Shown here piece after piece: positions 16,853 through 28,034 of a DNA stretch of 64,000 nt (the stretch's first letter is position 1; each line of letters begins with the position of its first letter). A model generated the notes under the pieces. It was not told the origin of the DNA. It ran no database searches and saw only the letters and a program-made list of their open reading frames with translations. Origin of the DNA: Streptomyces sp. HD. GTDB taxonomy: Bacteria > Actinomycetota > Actinomycetes > Streptomycetales > Streptomycetaceae. The position numbers and the translations under genes were made by a program. Location of the stretch: assembly GCF_028369295.1 (NCBI RefSeq), contig NZ_JAQMYP010000023.1, positions 1 to 64,000 of the forward strand. Reading direction: 5' to 3'.

Positions 16853-17959
16853 ATGTCAGAGGTCTACGCGGCCCGCCGATCACGGCTACGGGAGCAGTGC
16901 AGCGCGGCCGGCAGCGCGGCAGCACTCGTCTCCCGCCCCGCCAACGTGCGCTACCTCGCGGGTGCCGCCCCGCACGGCGCCGTACTGCTGCTGGGCAGAA
17001 CCCAGGACCTGCTGGTCTGCGCGGGACCACCCGAGGACCAGTCGACGCAGGGCCGCCCCGACGAGGCACTGCCGATCCACACCCTCCCCGGCCCCGGGGG
17101 CGACCCCGCCGTCGCCGCGGCCGACCTCGCGTCGGCGCAGGGCGGGGACTCCCTCGCCGTGGAGGAACATCACCTCACCGTGGCCCGGCACAGAGCCATC
17201 CGCTCGGTCGTCCCGCGGCTGCGCCTCGCCGACCTGGGCGGAGCCGTGGAGCAGCTCAGGGTGGTGAAGGACGAGGAGGAGATCTCCTGCCTCCGGATCG
17301 GCGCCGAGATCGCCGACCAGGCCCTCGGCGAGCTCCTCGAATCGATCCTCGTCGGCCGCACCGAGCGTCACCTCGCCCTCGAACTCGAACGGCGCCTGGT
17401 CGATCACGGCGCCGACGGCCCCGCCTTCCCCACCTCCGTCGCCACCGGCCCGAACGCCGGGCGACGCGCCCATCGGCCCACCGACCGCCGTGTCGAGGAG
17501 GGCGACTTCCTCTCCGTCTGCCTCGGGGCCACGTACCGCGGCTACCGGTGTGAGATCGGCCGGACCTTCGTGATCGGTACGTCCCCCGCCGACTGGCAGA
17601 TCGAGTTGTACGACCTCGTCTTCGCCGCTCAGCGCGCCGGACGGGAGGCCCTGGCGCCCGGCGCCGCGTACCGTGACGTGGACCGTGCCGCACGTCAGGT
17701 GCTGGACTCCGCCGGGTACCACGAGGGCCTGCCAGCCCTCACCGGCCACGGTGTCGGACTCGAAATCGACGAGGACCCGCAGTTGGCTCCTGCGGCCATG
17801 GGTAAACTGGACGCTTGCGTGCCGGTCACCGTCGAACCGGGGGTCCACCTCCCGGGCCGGGGCGGTGTCCGGATCGATGACACGCTCGTCGTTCGCCCCG
17901 AGGCGGACGGCGGACCCGAGCTACTCACCATCACGACCAAGGAGCTGCTCGCGCTCTAG
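16853..17959 (+). CDS. pepQ: Xaa-Pro aminopeptidase/prolidase (M24 family)
   Basis: 368-aa pita-bread-fold metallopeptidase that releases N-terminal residues before proline or cleaves Xaa-Pro dipeptides. An N-terminal creatinase-like domain (1 to about 125) is followed by the M24 domain. The usual metal-site segments are recognisable in order, but the first canonical Asp pair is altered: VEEGDFLSVCLGATYRGYRCEIGRT has D-x10-C where D-x10-D is normal. Then come GHGVGLEIDEDP, VTVEPGVH and GVRIDDTLVV. This substitution may mean a reduced or changed metal site. It starts the pepQ-efp-nusB run, an association common in Actinobacteria. Confidence 0.85.
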   Translation: MSEVYAARRSRLREQCSAAGSAAALVSRPANVRYLAGAAPHGAVLLLGRTQDLLVCAGPPEDQSTQGRPDEALPIHTLPGPGGDPAVAAADLASAQGGDSLAVEEHHLTVARHRAIRSVVPRLRLADLGGAVEQLRVVKDEEEISCLRIGAEIADQALGELLESILVGRTERHLALELERRLVDHGADGPAFPTSVATGPNAGRRAHRPTDRRVEEGDFLSVCLGATYRGYRCEIGRTFVIGTSPADWQIELYDLVFAAQRAGREALAPGAAYRDVDRAARQVLDSAGYHEGLPALTGHGVGLEIDEDPQLAPAAMGKLDACVPVTVEPGVHLPGRGGVRIDDTLVVRPEADGGPELLTITTKELLAL

Positions 17960-18018
17960 CTCATCGGCTACGCGCGTGCGCCGGGGTCGTCCACGTCAGT
18001 CCAGGAGATTCCGCAACC

Positions 18019-18585
18019 GTGGCTTCCACGAACGACCTCAAGAACGGCATGGTGCTCAAGCTCGATGGCGGCCAGCTGTGGTCCGTCGTCGAGTTCCAGC
18101 ACGTCAAGCCCGGCAAGGGCCCGGCCTTCGTGCGCACCAAGCTCAAGAACGTGCTGTCCGGCAAGGTGGTCGACAAGACCTTCAACGCCGGCGTCAAGGT
18201 CGAGACGGCCACTGTCGACAAGCGCGACATGCAGTTCTCGTACATGGACGGCGAGTACTTCGTCTTCATGGACATGGAGACCTACGACCAGCTCATGGTC
18301 GACCGCAAGGCCGTGGGCGACGCCGCCAACTTCCTCATCGAGGGCTTCACCGCCACCGTCGCGCAGCACGAGGGCGAGGTGCTCTTCGTCGAGCTGCCGG
18401 CCGCCGTCGAGCTCGTCATCAAGGAGACCGAGCCGGGCGTCCAGGGCGACCGCTCCACCGGCGGCACCAAGCCCGCCATCCTGGAGACCGGTCACCAGAT
18501 CAACGTCCCGCTCTTCATCACCACCGGTGAGAAGATCAAGGTCGACACCCGCACGAGCGACTACCTCGGCCGGGTGAACAGCTAA
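18019..18585 (+). CDS. efp: Translation elongation factor P
   Basis: 188-aa three-domain protein that rescues ribosomes stalled at polyproline. GTG start, MASTNDLKNGMVLKLDGG. The tip loop of domain I is PGKGP at 31-35, with the functional Lys33 bracketed by prolines. This is the form described for the actinobacterial EF-P subfamily, in which the lysine is thought to act unmodified. No epmA/epmB-type modification gene is nearby. It sits between pepQ and nusB. Confidence 0.96.
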   Translation: MASTNDLKNGMVLKLDGGQLWSVVEFQHVKPGKGPAFVRTKLKNVLSGKVVDKTFNAGVKVETATVDKRDMQFSYMDGEYFVFMDMETYDQLMVDRKAVGDAANFLIEGFTATVAQHEGEVLFVELPAAVELVIKETEPGVQGDRSTGGTKPAILETGHQINVPLFITTGEKIKVDTRTSDYLGRVNS

Positions 18586-18587
18586 CC

Positions 18588-19022
18588 GTGGCTGCCCGCA
18601 ACACGGCCCGCAAGCGTGCCTTCCAGATCCTCTTCGAGGGCGACCAGCGCGACGCCGATGTCCTGACGGTCCTCGCGGACTGGATCCGGCTCTCCCGGGA
18701 CGACACCCGGCAGCCGCCGGTGAGCGAGTACACGATGCAGCTGGTCGAGGGCTACGCGGCGCACGCGAGGCGGATCGACGAGCTGATCGCGCAGTACTCC
18801 GTCGGCTGGACGCTCGACCGGATGCCGGTCGTGGACCGCAACGTCCTGCGCCTCGGTGCGTACGAGCTGATCTGGGTCGACGAGACCCCGGACGCGGTCG
18901 TGCTCGACGAGATGGTGCAGCTGGCGAAGGAGTTCTCCACGGACGAGTCGCCCTCGTTCGTGAACGGCCTCCTCGGCCGGCTCAAGGACCTGAAGTCCTC
19001 GCTGCGCCGAGAGGAAGCGTAG
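18588..19022 (+). CDS. nusB: Transcription antitermination protein NusB
   Basis: 144-aa all-helical RNA-binding factor which with NusE binds boxA of rRNA leaders. GTG start two bases after the efp stop, MAARNTARKRAFQILFEGDQ, with the family motif RMPVVDRNVLRLGAYEL and the C-terminal FVNGLLGRL. Operonic with efp. A strong hairpin follows. Confidence 0.95.
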   Translation: MAARNTARKRAFQILFEGDQRDADVLTVLADWIRLSRDDTRQPPVSEYTMQLVEGYAAHARRIDELIAQYSVGWTLDRMPVVDRNVLRLGAYELIWVDETPDAVVLDEMVQLAKEFSTDESPSFVNGLLGRLKDLKSSLRREEA

Positions 19023-19034
19023 GGATCTTCGAAC

Positions 19035-19078
19035 ACGCCGGAGGGCCCGCAGCATCGCTGCTGCGGGCCCTCCGGCGT
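19035..19078 (+). terminator. Strong terminator after nusB
   Basis: A perfect 19-bp stem (ACGCCGGAGGGCCCGCAGC at 19035-19053 with its complement at 19060-19078), a six-base loop and a trailing TTT, twelve bases beyond the nusB stop. Confidence 0.9.
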
Positions 19079-19207
19079 TTCCTGCGTCCCTTGCGTCTCA
19101 CGGACCCTCTCAGGCCCGCAGAACGCCGCCGGGGTGGCCGGAACCGCATAGTTCCGGCCACCCCGGCGGCACGTTTCTGCTGAAAGAACTCAACCCTGGG
19201 GGAGTGC

Positions 19208-19711
19208 TCAGCTCTCCTCGGCGTGGGAGACCGCGCGACGCGCGTCCGCGTCCAGCACACCCCAGCTGATCAACTGTTCGGTGAGGACCGAGGGGGACTG
19301 GTCATAAATGACGGCGAGTGTGCGCAGGTCGTCCTGGCGGATCGAGAGCACCTTGCCGTTGTAGTCACCGCGCTGCGACTGGATCGTCGCGGCGTACCGC
19401 TGCAGCGGACCCGCCTTCTCGGCCGGCACGTGGGCCAGCCGCTCCAGGTCCAGGACCAGCTTCGGCGGCGGCTCGGCCGCACCGCCCGGGGTGGTCCCCG
19501 GCAGCAGCTCCTGCACCGGAACGCCGTAGAAATCCGCCAGCTCGGCGAGGCGCTGCACGGTCACGGCGCGGTCGCCGCGCTCGTACGAACCGACCACGAC
19601 GGCCTTCCAGCGTCCCTGGGACTTCTCCTCGACACCGTGAAGAGAAAGGCCCTGCTGGGTGCGGATGGCCCGGAGCTTGGCCCCGAGCTGTTTGGCGTAT
19701 TCGCTGGACAT
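19208..19711 (-). CDS. bldD: Developmental master repressor BldD
   Basis: 167-aa c-di-GMP-responsive repressor that represses the sporulation programme during vegetative growth. The N-terminal XRE-type HTH spans about 8-65 (AKLRAIRTQQGLSLHGVEEK, then VVVGSYERGDRAVTVQRL). The C-terminal domain has the c-di-GMP signature at the known positions: R114-G-D116 and R125-Q-D-D128. The start is ATG at 19709-19711 (MSSEYAKQLG), preceded by GGGGAG; the length equals that of characterised BldD. It is divergent from pyrR, with two BldD boxes upstream (see that entry). Confidence 0.97.
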   Translation of the reverse strand: MSSEYAKQLGAKLRAIRTQQGLSLHGVEEKSQGRWKAVVVGSYERGDRAVTVQRLAELADFYGVPVQELLPGTTPGGAAEPPPKLVLDLERLAHVPAEKAGPLQRYAATIQSQRGDYNGKVLSIRQDDLRTLAVIYDQSPSVLTEQLISWGVLDADARRAVSHAEES

Positions 19712-19767
19712 ATAGCTCCCCGGCACTGGGTCGACGCGACTGGCTTGGGTTCCATGCCGCGCGGTTG

Positions 19768-19797
19768 GTAACTCACTGTGAGGTTACGCAGCGTTAC
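19768..19797. promoter_or_regulatory. Two abutting BldD boxes in the bldD promoter region
   Basis: GTTACGCAGCGTTAC at 19783-19797 fits the BldD pseudo-palindrome nTnACnC(A/T)GnGTnAn exactly. GTAACTCACTGTGAG at 19768-19782 fits with one mismatch and abuts it with no spacer. They lie 57-86 bases upstream of the bldD start, consistent with the known autorepression of bldD. Confidence 0.75.
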
Positions 19798-19919
19798 TCT
19801 GGCGCGTCAAGCCGAATGGTCCACACCGACTCTTCCGTGCTATCGGTGGCCGATTGGGCCAGGGGGGTGACGGGAGGCGTGTCGGTGGCCTGCTACCGTG
19901 GATGGCGCAAACCAGACGT

Positions 19920-19964
19920 CCTTTAAGGTCCGTCCCGTGAGGCGGAGAAGGAGGTCCTTTTCGT
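19920..19964 (+). promoter_or_regulatory. PyrR-binding leader overlapping the pyrR ribosome binding site
   Basis: CGTCCCGTGAGGCG at 19931-19944 resembles the PyrR RNA-binding loop consensus (ARUCCNGNGAGGYU). It is followed at once by GGAGAAGGAGG, the pyrR Shine-Dalgarno. AAGG at 19925-19928 can pair with CCTT at 19956-19959 as part of an alternative fold. With no terminator visible between the loop and the start codon, UMP-bound PyrR would most simply block translation initiation. Confidence 0.65.
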
Positions 19965-20537
19965 ATGGACAGGCAGCAGGACACTCAGGCGTCCGACGCC
20001 AGGCCCGTTCTCGAAGGCCCTGACATCGCGCGGGTGTTGACCCGCATCGCCCACGAGATCGTCGAACGCGCCAAGGGCGCCGACGACGTGGTGCTCCTCG
20101 GTATTCCCACCCGAGGCGTCTTCCTCGCCCAGCGGCTCGCCGCCAAGCTGGAGGAGATCACCGAGCGCAAGATCTCGCTCGGCTCGCTCGACATCACCAT
20201 GTACCGCGACGACCTGCGCATGCACCCGCCGCGCGCGCTGGCCCGCACCGAGATCCCCGGTGACGGCATCGACGGGCGCCTCGTCATCCTCGTCGACGAC
20301 GTCCTCTTCTCCGGCCGCACCATCCGCGCCGCCCTCGACGCGCTGAACGACATCGGGCGCCCTCGCGCGGTCCAGCTCGCGGTCCTCGTCGACCGCGGCC
20401 ACCGCGAACTGCCCATCCGCGCCGACTACGTCGGCAAGAACATCCCCACGTCGCTGCGGGAGACGGTCAAGGTCCAGCTCGCCGAGGAGGACGGTCGCGA
20501 CACCGTGCTGCTCGGCGCCAAGCAGACCTCCCAGTAG
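19965..20537 (+). CDS. pyrR: Bifunctional pyrimidine operon regulator/uracil phosphoribosyltransferase PyrR
   Basis: 190-aa PRTase-fold protein that senses UMP/UTP and binds pyr leader RNA, with side activity making UMP from uracil and PRPP. The PRPP-binding loop is RLVILVDDVLFSGRTIRAAL and the region ALARTEIPGD carries the RNA-binding surface. ATG start with an excellent upstream GGAGAAGGAGG. It heads the pyr cluster. Confidence 0.96.
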   Translation: MDRQQDTQASDARPVLEGPDIARVLTRIAHEIVERAKGADDVVLLGIPTRGVFLAQRLAAKLEEITERKISLGSLDITMYRDDLRMHPPRALARTEIPGDGIDGRLVILVDDVLFSGRTIRAALDALNDIGRPRAVQLAVLVDRGHRELPIRADYVGKNIPTSLRETVKVQLAEEDGRDTVLLGAKQTSQ

Positions 20538-20544
20538 CGCCCAC

Positions 20545-20568
20545 GGCGTACGGCAGCTGCCGTACGCC
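20545..20568 (+). terminator. 24-bp perfect palindrome between pyrR and pyrB
   Basis: GGCGTACGGCAG followed directly by CTGCCGTACGCC gives a 12-bp perfect inverted repeat eight bases past the pyrR stop. It could be a partial terminator or an mRNA stabiliser setting pyrR apart from the rest of the operon. No T-run follows. Confidence 0.45.
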
Positions 20569-20648
20569 CGCTCAGCGCGCCCTCGCGCGCACCCGTCTGC
20601 CCCAAATCTCCCGTTCTCCCGAACGAACTGCCTTACGGAGCCTGACAG

Positions 20649-21626
20649 ATGCAGCGTCATCTCATCTCGGCCGCCGACCTCACCCGCGACGACGCCGTCC
20701 TGATCCTCGACACCGCCGAGGAGATGGCCCGGGTCGCCGACCGGCCGATCAAGAAGTTGCCGACCCTGCGCGGCCGGACCGTCGTGAACCTCTTCTTCGA
20801 GGACTCCACGCGCACGCGTATCTCCTTCGAGGCGGCCGAGAAGCGGCTGTCCGCGGACGTCATCAACTTCACCGCCAAGGGATCGAGCGTCTCCAAGGGC
20901 GAGTCCCTGAAGGACACCGCCCAGACCCTGGAGGCCATGGGCGTCGACGCCGTGGTCATCCGGCACGGTGCCTCCGGAGCGCCGTACCGGCTGGCCAACT
21001 CCGGCTGGATCGACGCGGCCGTCATCAACGCCGGCGACGGCACCCACCAGCACCCGACGCAGGCCCTGTTGGACGCCTTCACCATGCGGCGGCGCCTGGT
21101 CGGCCGGGACGCCGGGCTCGGCCAGGACCTCGCCGGCAAGCGGATCACGATCGTCGGCGACATCCTGCACGGGCGGGTCGCCCGCTCCAACGTCGACCTG
21201 CTGCACACCCTCGGCGCCGAGGTCACCCTGGTCGCCCCGCCGACCCTGGTGCCGGTCGGCGTCGAGACCTGGCCCTGCGAGGTGTCGTACGACCTCGACT
21301 CCACGCTGACCAAGTCCGACGCGGTGATGATGCTGCGCGTGCAGCGCGAGCGCATGAACGCCGCGTTCTTCCCGACCGAGCGCGAGTACTCGCGGCGCTA
21401 CGGCCTGAACGGCGACCGCATGGCGCGGATGCCCGAGCACGCGATCGTGATGCACCCCGGTCCGATGGTCCGCGGCATGGAGATCACCGCCGAGGTCGCC
21501 GACTCGGAGCGCTGCACCGCCATCGAGCAGGTCGCAAACGGAGTCTCCATCCGGATGGCCGTTCTGTACCTGCTGCTCGGCGGCAACGAGCCCGCCGTCA
21601 CCCACACCCGTACCGAGGAGAAGTAA
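20649..21626 (+). CDS. pyrB: Aspartate carbamoyltransferase catalytic subunit
   Basis: 325-aa enzyme joining carbamoyl phosphate and aspartate. The carbamoyl-phosphate motif STRTR is at 53-57 within LFFEDSTRTRISFE. VIRHGASGAP and NAGDGTHQHPTQALLD follow, as does the aspartate-domain MLRVQRERM. No pyrI regulatory gene is present; pyrC follows five bases later, as in pyrBC-type operons where the two proteins may associate. Confidence 0.97.
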   Translation: MQRHLISAADLTRDDAVLILDTAEEMARVADRPIKKLPTLRGRTVVNLFFEDSTRTRISFEAAEKRLSADVINFTAKGSSVSKGESLKDTAQTLEAMGVDAVVIRHGASGAPYRLANSGWIDAAVINAGDGTHQHPTQALLDAFTMRRRLVGRDAGLGQDLAGKRITIVGDILHGRVARSNVDLLHTLGAEVTLVAPPTLVPVGVETWPCEVSYDLDSTLTKSDAVMMLRVQRERMNAAFFPTEREYSRRYGLNGDRMARMPEHAIVMHPGPMVRGMEITAEVADSERCTAIEQVANGVSIRMAVLYLLLGGNEPAVTHTRTEEK

Positions 21627-21631
21627 GACCG

Positions 21632-22918
21632 ATGACCAAGATCCTGATCCGTGGTGCGAAGGTGCTCGGCGGCGAGCAGCAGGACGTGCTGATCGACGGC
21701 GCCGTCATCGAGGCCGTCGGCACGGGGCTCTCGGACGAGGGCGCCCAGGTCGTCGAGGCGGCGGGCAAGGTGCTGATGCCGGGTCTGGTCGACCTGCACA
21801 CCCACCTGCGCGAGCCCGGGCGCGAGGACTCCGAGACCGTGCTGACCGGCACGCGCGCGGCGGCCTCCGGCGGCTACACGGCCGTGTTCGCCATGGCCAA
21901 CACCTTCCCGGTCGCCGACACCGCCGGCGTCGTCGAGCAGGTCTACCGGCTCGGCCAGGAACACGGCTACTGCGACGTCCAGCCGATCGGCGCCGTCACC
22001 GTCGGCCTGGAGGGCAAGAAGCTCGCCGAGCTGGGCGCCATGCACGAGTCGGCCGCGGGCGTCACCGTCTTCTCCGACGACGGCAAGTGCGTCGACGACG
22101 CCGTGATCATGCGCCGCGCCCTGGAGTACGTGAAGGCCTTCGGTGGAGTCGTCGCCCAGCACGCGCAGGAGCCGCGGCTGACCGAGGGCGCCCAGATGAA
22201 CGAGGGTGTCGTCTCCGCCGAGCTGGGCCTCGGCGGCTGGCCCGCGGTGGCCGAGGAATCGATCATCGCCCGGGATGTCCTGCTCGCCGAGCACGTCGGC
22301 TCCCGCGTGCACATCTGCCACCTCTCGACCGCGGGCTCGGTCGAGATCGTCCGCTGGGCCAAGTCCCGCGGCATCGACGTCACCGCCGAGGTCACCCCGC
22401 ACCACCTGCTCCTCACCGACGAGCTGGTGCGCAGCTACAACCCGGTCTACAAAGTGAACCCGCCGCTGCGCACCGAGCGTGACGTGATGGCGCTGCGCGA
22501 GGCGCTCGCCGACGGCACGATCGACATCGTGGCCACCGACCACGCCCCGCACCCGCACGAGGACAAGGACTGCGAGTGGGCCGCGGCCGCCATGGGCATG
22601 GTCGGCCTGGAGACCGCGTTGTCGGTCGTGCAGGAGACCATGGTGGACACCGGGCTCCTCACCTGGGCCGGGGTTGCCGAGCGCATGTCCTTCAAGCCCG
22701 CGCAGATCGGGCAGGCGAAGGGCCACGGCCGTCCCGTCTCGGCTGGTGAGCCCGCCAACCTCACGCTCGTCGACACGGAATACCGTGGGTCCGTGGACCC
22801 CGCGGGCTTCGCCTCGCGCAGCCGCAACACCCCGTACGAGGGGCGTGAGCTGCCGGGCCGTGTGACGCACACGTGGCTGCGGGGCAAGGCCACGCTCGTC
22901 GACGGGAAGCTCACGTGA
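21632..22918 (+). CDS. pyrC: Dihydroorotase
   Basis: 428-aa class I dihydroorotase closing carbamoyl aspartate to dihydroorotate. The zinc motif DLHTHLREPG places H56 and H58; further zinc and catalytic positions are in VSPHH-type VTPHHLLLTDE and IVATDHAPH. The C-terminus closes the beta-sandwich of the amidohydrolase fold. The stop overlaps the GTG of the next small membrane gene by four bases. Confidence 0.96.
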   Translation: MTKILIRGAKVLGGEQQDVLIDGAVIEAVGTGLSDEGAQVVEAAGKVLMPGLVDLHTHLREPGREDSETVLTGTRAAASGGYTAVFAMANTFPVADTAGVVEQVYRLGQEHGYCDVQPIGAVTVGLEGKKLAELGAMHESAAGVTVFSDDGKCVDDAVIMRRALEYVKAFGGVVAQHAQEPRLTEGAQMNEGVVSAELGLGGWPAVAEESIIARDVLLAEHVGSRVHICHLSTAGSVEIVRWAKSRGIDVTAEVTPHHLLLTDELVRSYNPVYKVNPPLRTERDVMALREALADGTIDIVATDHAPHPHEDKDCEWAAAAMGMVGLETALSVVQETMVDTGLLTWAGVAERMSFKPAQIGQAKGHGRPVSAGEPANLTLVDTEYRGSVDPAGFASRSRNTPYEGRELPGRVTHTWLRGKATLVDGKLT

Positions 22919-23517
22919 CACCTGCAACACTGCTCGCAGCCGGAACCGGGCTCGCGGCCGGACAGAAGTCGGCCGAAGTGACCGACTGGGCCGCCCGCAT
23001 CGGCTGGGTCGTCGGACTCGCCCTCTTCGTCGCGCTCGTCTACTGGCTGATGCGCGAGGGCTGGAAGTGGCGCGGCACGCTCCAGGGCGACCTGCCCGAG
23101 CTGCCCAGCGCGCCGGACGACCCCGGCCCGGCCAGACTGAGCATGAGCGGCCGCTACCACGGCTCCACCACCGCCGGTCAGTGGCTGGACCGCATCGTGG
23201 CGCACGGCCTCGGCACCCGCAGCCGGGTCGAGCTCACGCTGACGGACACGGGACTGGACGTCGTACGCCCCGGCGCGGCCGACTTCTTCGTCCCAGCCGC
23301 ACAGCTGCGCGAGGCCCGGCTCGACAAGGGCATCGCCGGCAAGGTCCTCACCGAGGGCGGGCTGCTCGTCGTGACCTGGGCGCACGGCGAACGGCTGATC
23401 GACTCAGGGTTCCGCTCGGACCACGCGGCGGAGCACAACGAGTGGGTCGACGTCATTAACTCCATGATCGACAACTCCATGATCGACAACAACAGCACGG
23501 AAGGCGCCGAACGATGA
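22915..23517 (+). CDS. PH-like-domain membrane protein of the pyr operon
   Basis: 200-aa protein with one transmembrane helix at about 24-44 (IGWVVGLALFVALVYWL) and a cytoplasmic beta-rich domain resembling bacterial PH domains (RVELTLTDTGLDVVRPG, FFVPAAQLREARLDKG, LLVVTWAHGERLIDSGFR). No function is known. It overlaps both pyrC (GTGA) and carA (ATGA), so its expression is tied to pyrimidine synthesis. The extreme C-terminus holds two identical copies of NSMID (see repeat at 23458). Confidence 0.8.
   Translation: MTPATLLAAGTGLAAGQKSAEVTDWAARIGWVVGLALFVALVYWLMREGWKWRGTLQGDLPELPSAPDDPGPARLSMSGRYHGSTTAGQWLDRIVAHGLGTRSRVELTLTDTGLDVVRPGAADFFVPAAQLREARLDKGIAGKVLTEGGLLVVTWAHGERLIDSGFRSDHAAEHNEWVDVINSMIDNSMIDNNSTEGAER
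23458..23487 (+). repeat. Perfect 15-bp tandem duplication in a coding region
   Basis: AACTCCATGATCGAC occurs twice in a row (23458-23472, 23473-23487), encoding NSMID-NSMID near the end of the PH-like protein. The duplication keeps frame and leaves the carA start intact. Confidence 0.9.
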
Positions 23518-24648
23518 CGACCTCCACTAGGGGAGCCACGAAGGTTCCCGCGGTACTCGTCCTGGAGGACGGCCGGATCTTCCGCGGCCGTGCCTACGGG
23601 GCCGTGGGGGTGACCTTCGGCGAGGCCGTGTTCTCCACCGGCATGACCGGCTACCAGGAGACCCTCACCGACCCGTCGTACCACCGCCAGGTCGTCGTGA
23701 TGACCGCCCCGCACGTCGGCAACACCGGCGTCAACGACGAGGACCCGGAGAGCAAGCAGATCTGGGTCGCCGGCTACGTCGTGCGCGACCCCGCGCGCGT
23801 GCCGTCCAACTGGCGCGCCAAGCGCTCACTGGACGACGAGCTGCGCCACCAGGGCGTCGTCGGGATCTCCAACATCGACACGCGCGCGCTGACCCGCCAT
23901 CTGCGTGAGCGCGGCGCCATGCGCGTCGGCATCTTCTCCGGCAACGCGCTGCCCGACGAGGGCACCATGCTCGCCGAGGTCCGCCAGGCCCCCGAGATGA
24001 AGGGCGCCGACCTCTCCGCCGAGGTCGCCACCAAGGAGGCGTACGTCGTCCCCGCGATCGGTACGAAGAAGTTCACCGTCGCCGCCGTCGACCTCGGCAT
24101 CAAGGGCATGACCCCGCACCGCATGGCCGAGCGCGGCATCGAGGTGCACGTGCTGCCGGCCACGGCGACCGCCGAGGACGTGTACGCCGTGAACCCCGAC
24201 GGCGTGTTCTTCTCCAACGGCCCCGGCGACCCGGCCACCGCCGACCACCCGGTCTCCGTCATGCAGGCGGTCCTGGAGCGCGGCACCCCGCTCTTCGGGA
24301 TCTGCTTCGGCAACCAGATCCTGGGCCGCGCCCTCGGCTTCGGCACCTACAAGCTGAAGTACGGCCACCGCGGCATCAACCAGCCCGTGCAGGACCGTAC
24401 GACGGGCAAGGTCGAGGTCACCGCGCACAACCACGGCTTCGCCGTGGACGCCCCGACCGACAAGGTCTCCGAGACCCCCTACGGCCGCGCCGAGGTCTCC
24501 CACGTCTGCCTCAACGACAACGTGGTGGAGGGACTCCACCTCCTCGACAAGCCGGCCTTCAGCGTCCAGTACCACCCCGAAGCGGCGGCGGGCCCGCACG
24601 ACGCCGCCTACCTGTTCGACCGCTTCGTATCCCTGATGGAGGGCCAGC

Positions 24649-24656
<8 letters not shown>
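23514..24656 (+). CDS. carA: Carbamoyl-phosphate synthase small (glutaminase) subunit
   Basis: 380-aa class I glutamine amidotransferase supplying ammonia to CarB. The N-terminal domain contains TGMTGYQETLTDPSY. The catalytic Cys264 lies in FGICFGNQILG, with the His/Glu partners in VQYHPEAAAGP. The start is an ATG overlapping the upstream stop; the 3' end overlaps carB by eight bases. Confidence 0.97.
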
Positions 24657-27957
<3,301 letters not shown>

Positions 27958-27964
27958 CAGCCCT

Positions 27965-27994
27965 GAGGGGGACACCGGAAACGGTGTCCCCCTC
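27965..27994 (+). terminator. GNRA-loop hairpin between carB and pyrD
   Basis: GAGGGGGACACCG, loop GAAA, CGGTGTCCCCCTC: a perfect 13-bp stem with a GNRA tetraloop eight bases after the carB stop, followed by TTC. It would end or attenuate the upstream transcript and set pyrD-pyrF apart. Confidence 0.8.
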
Positions 27995-28034
27995 TTCATG
28001 AGGCTCACCTGAGGCTTCAAGAGGACACTGAGAC

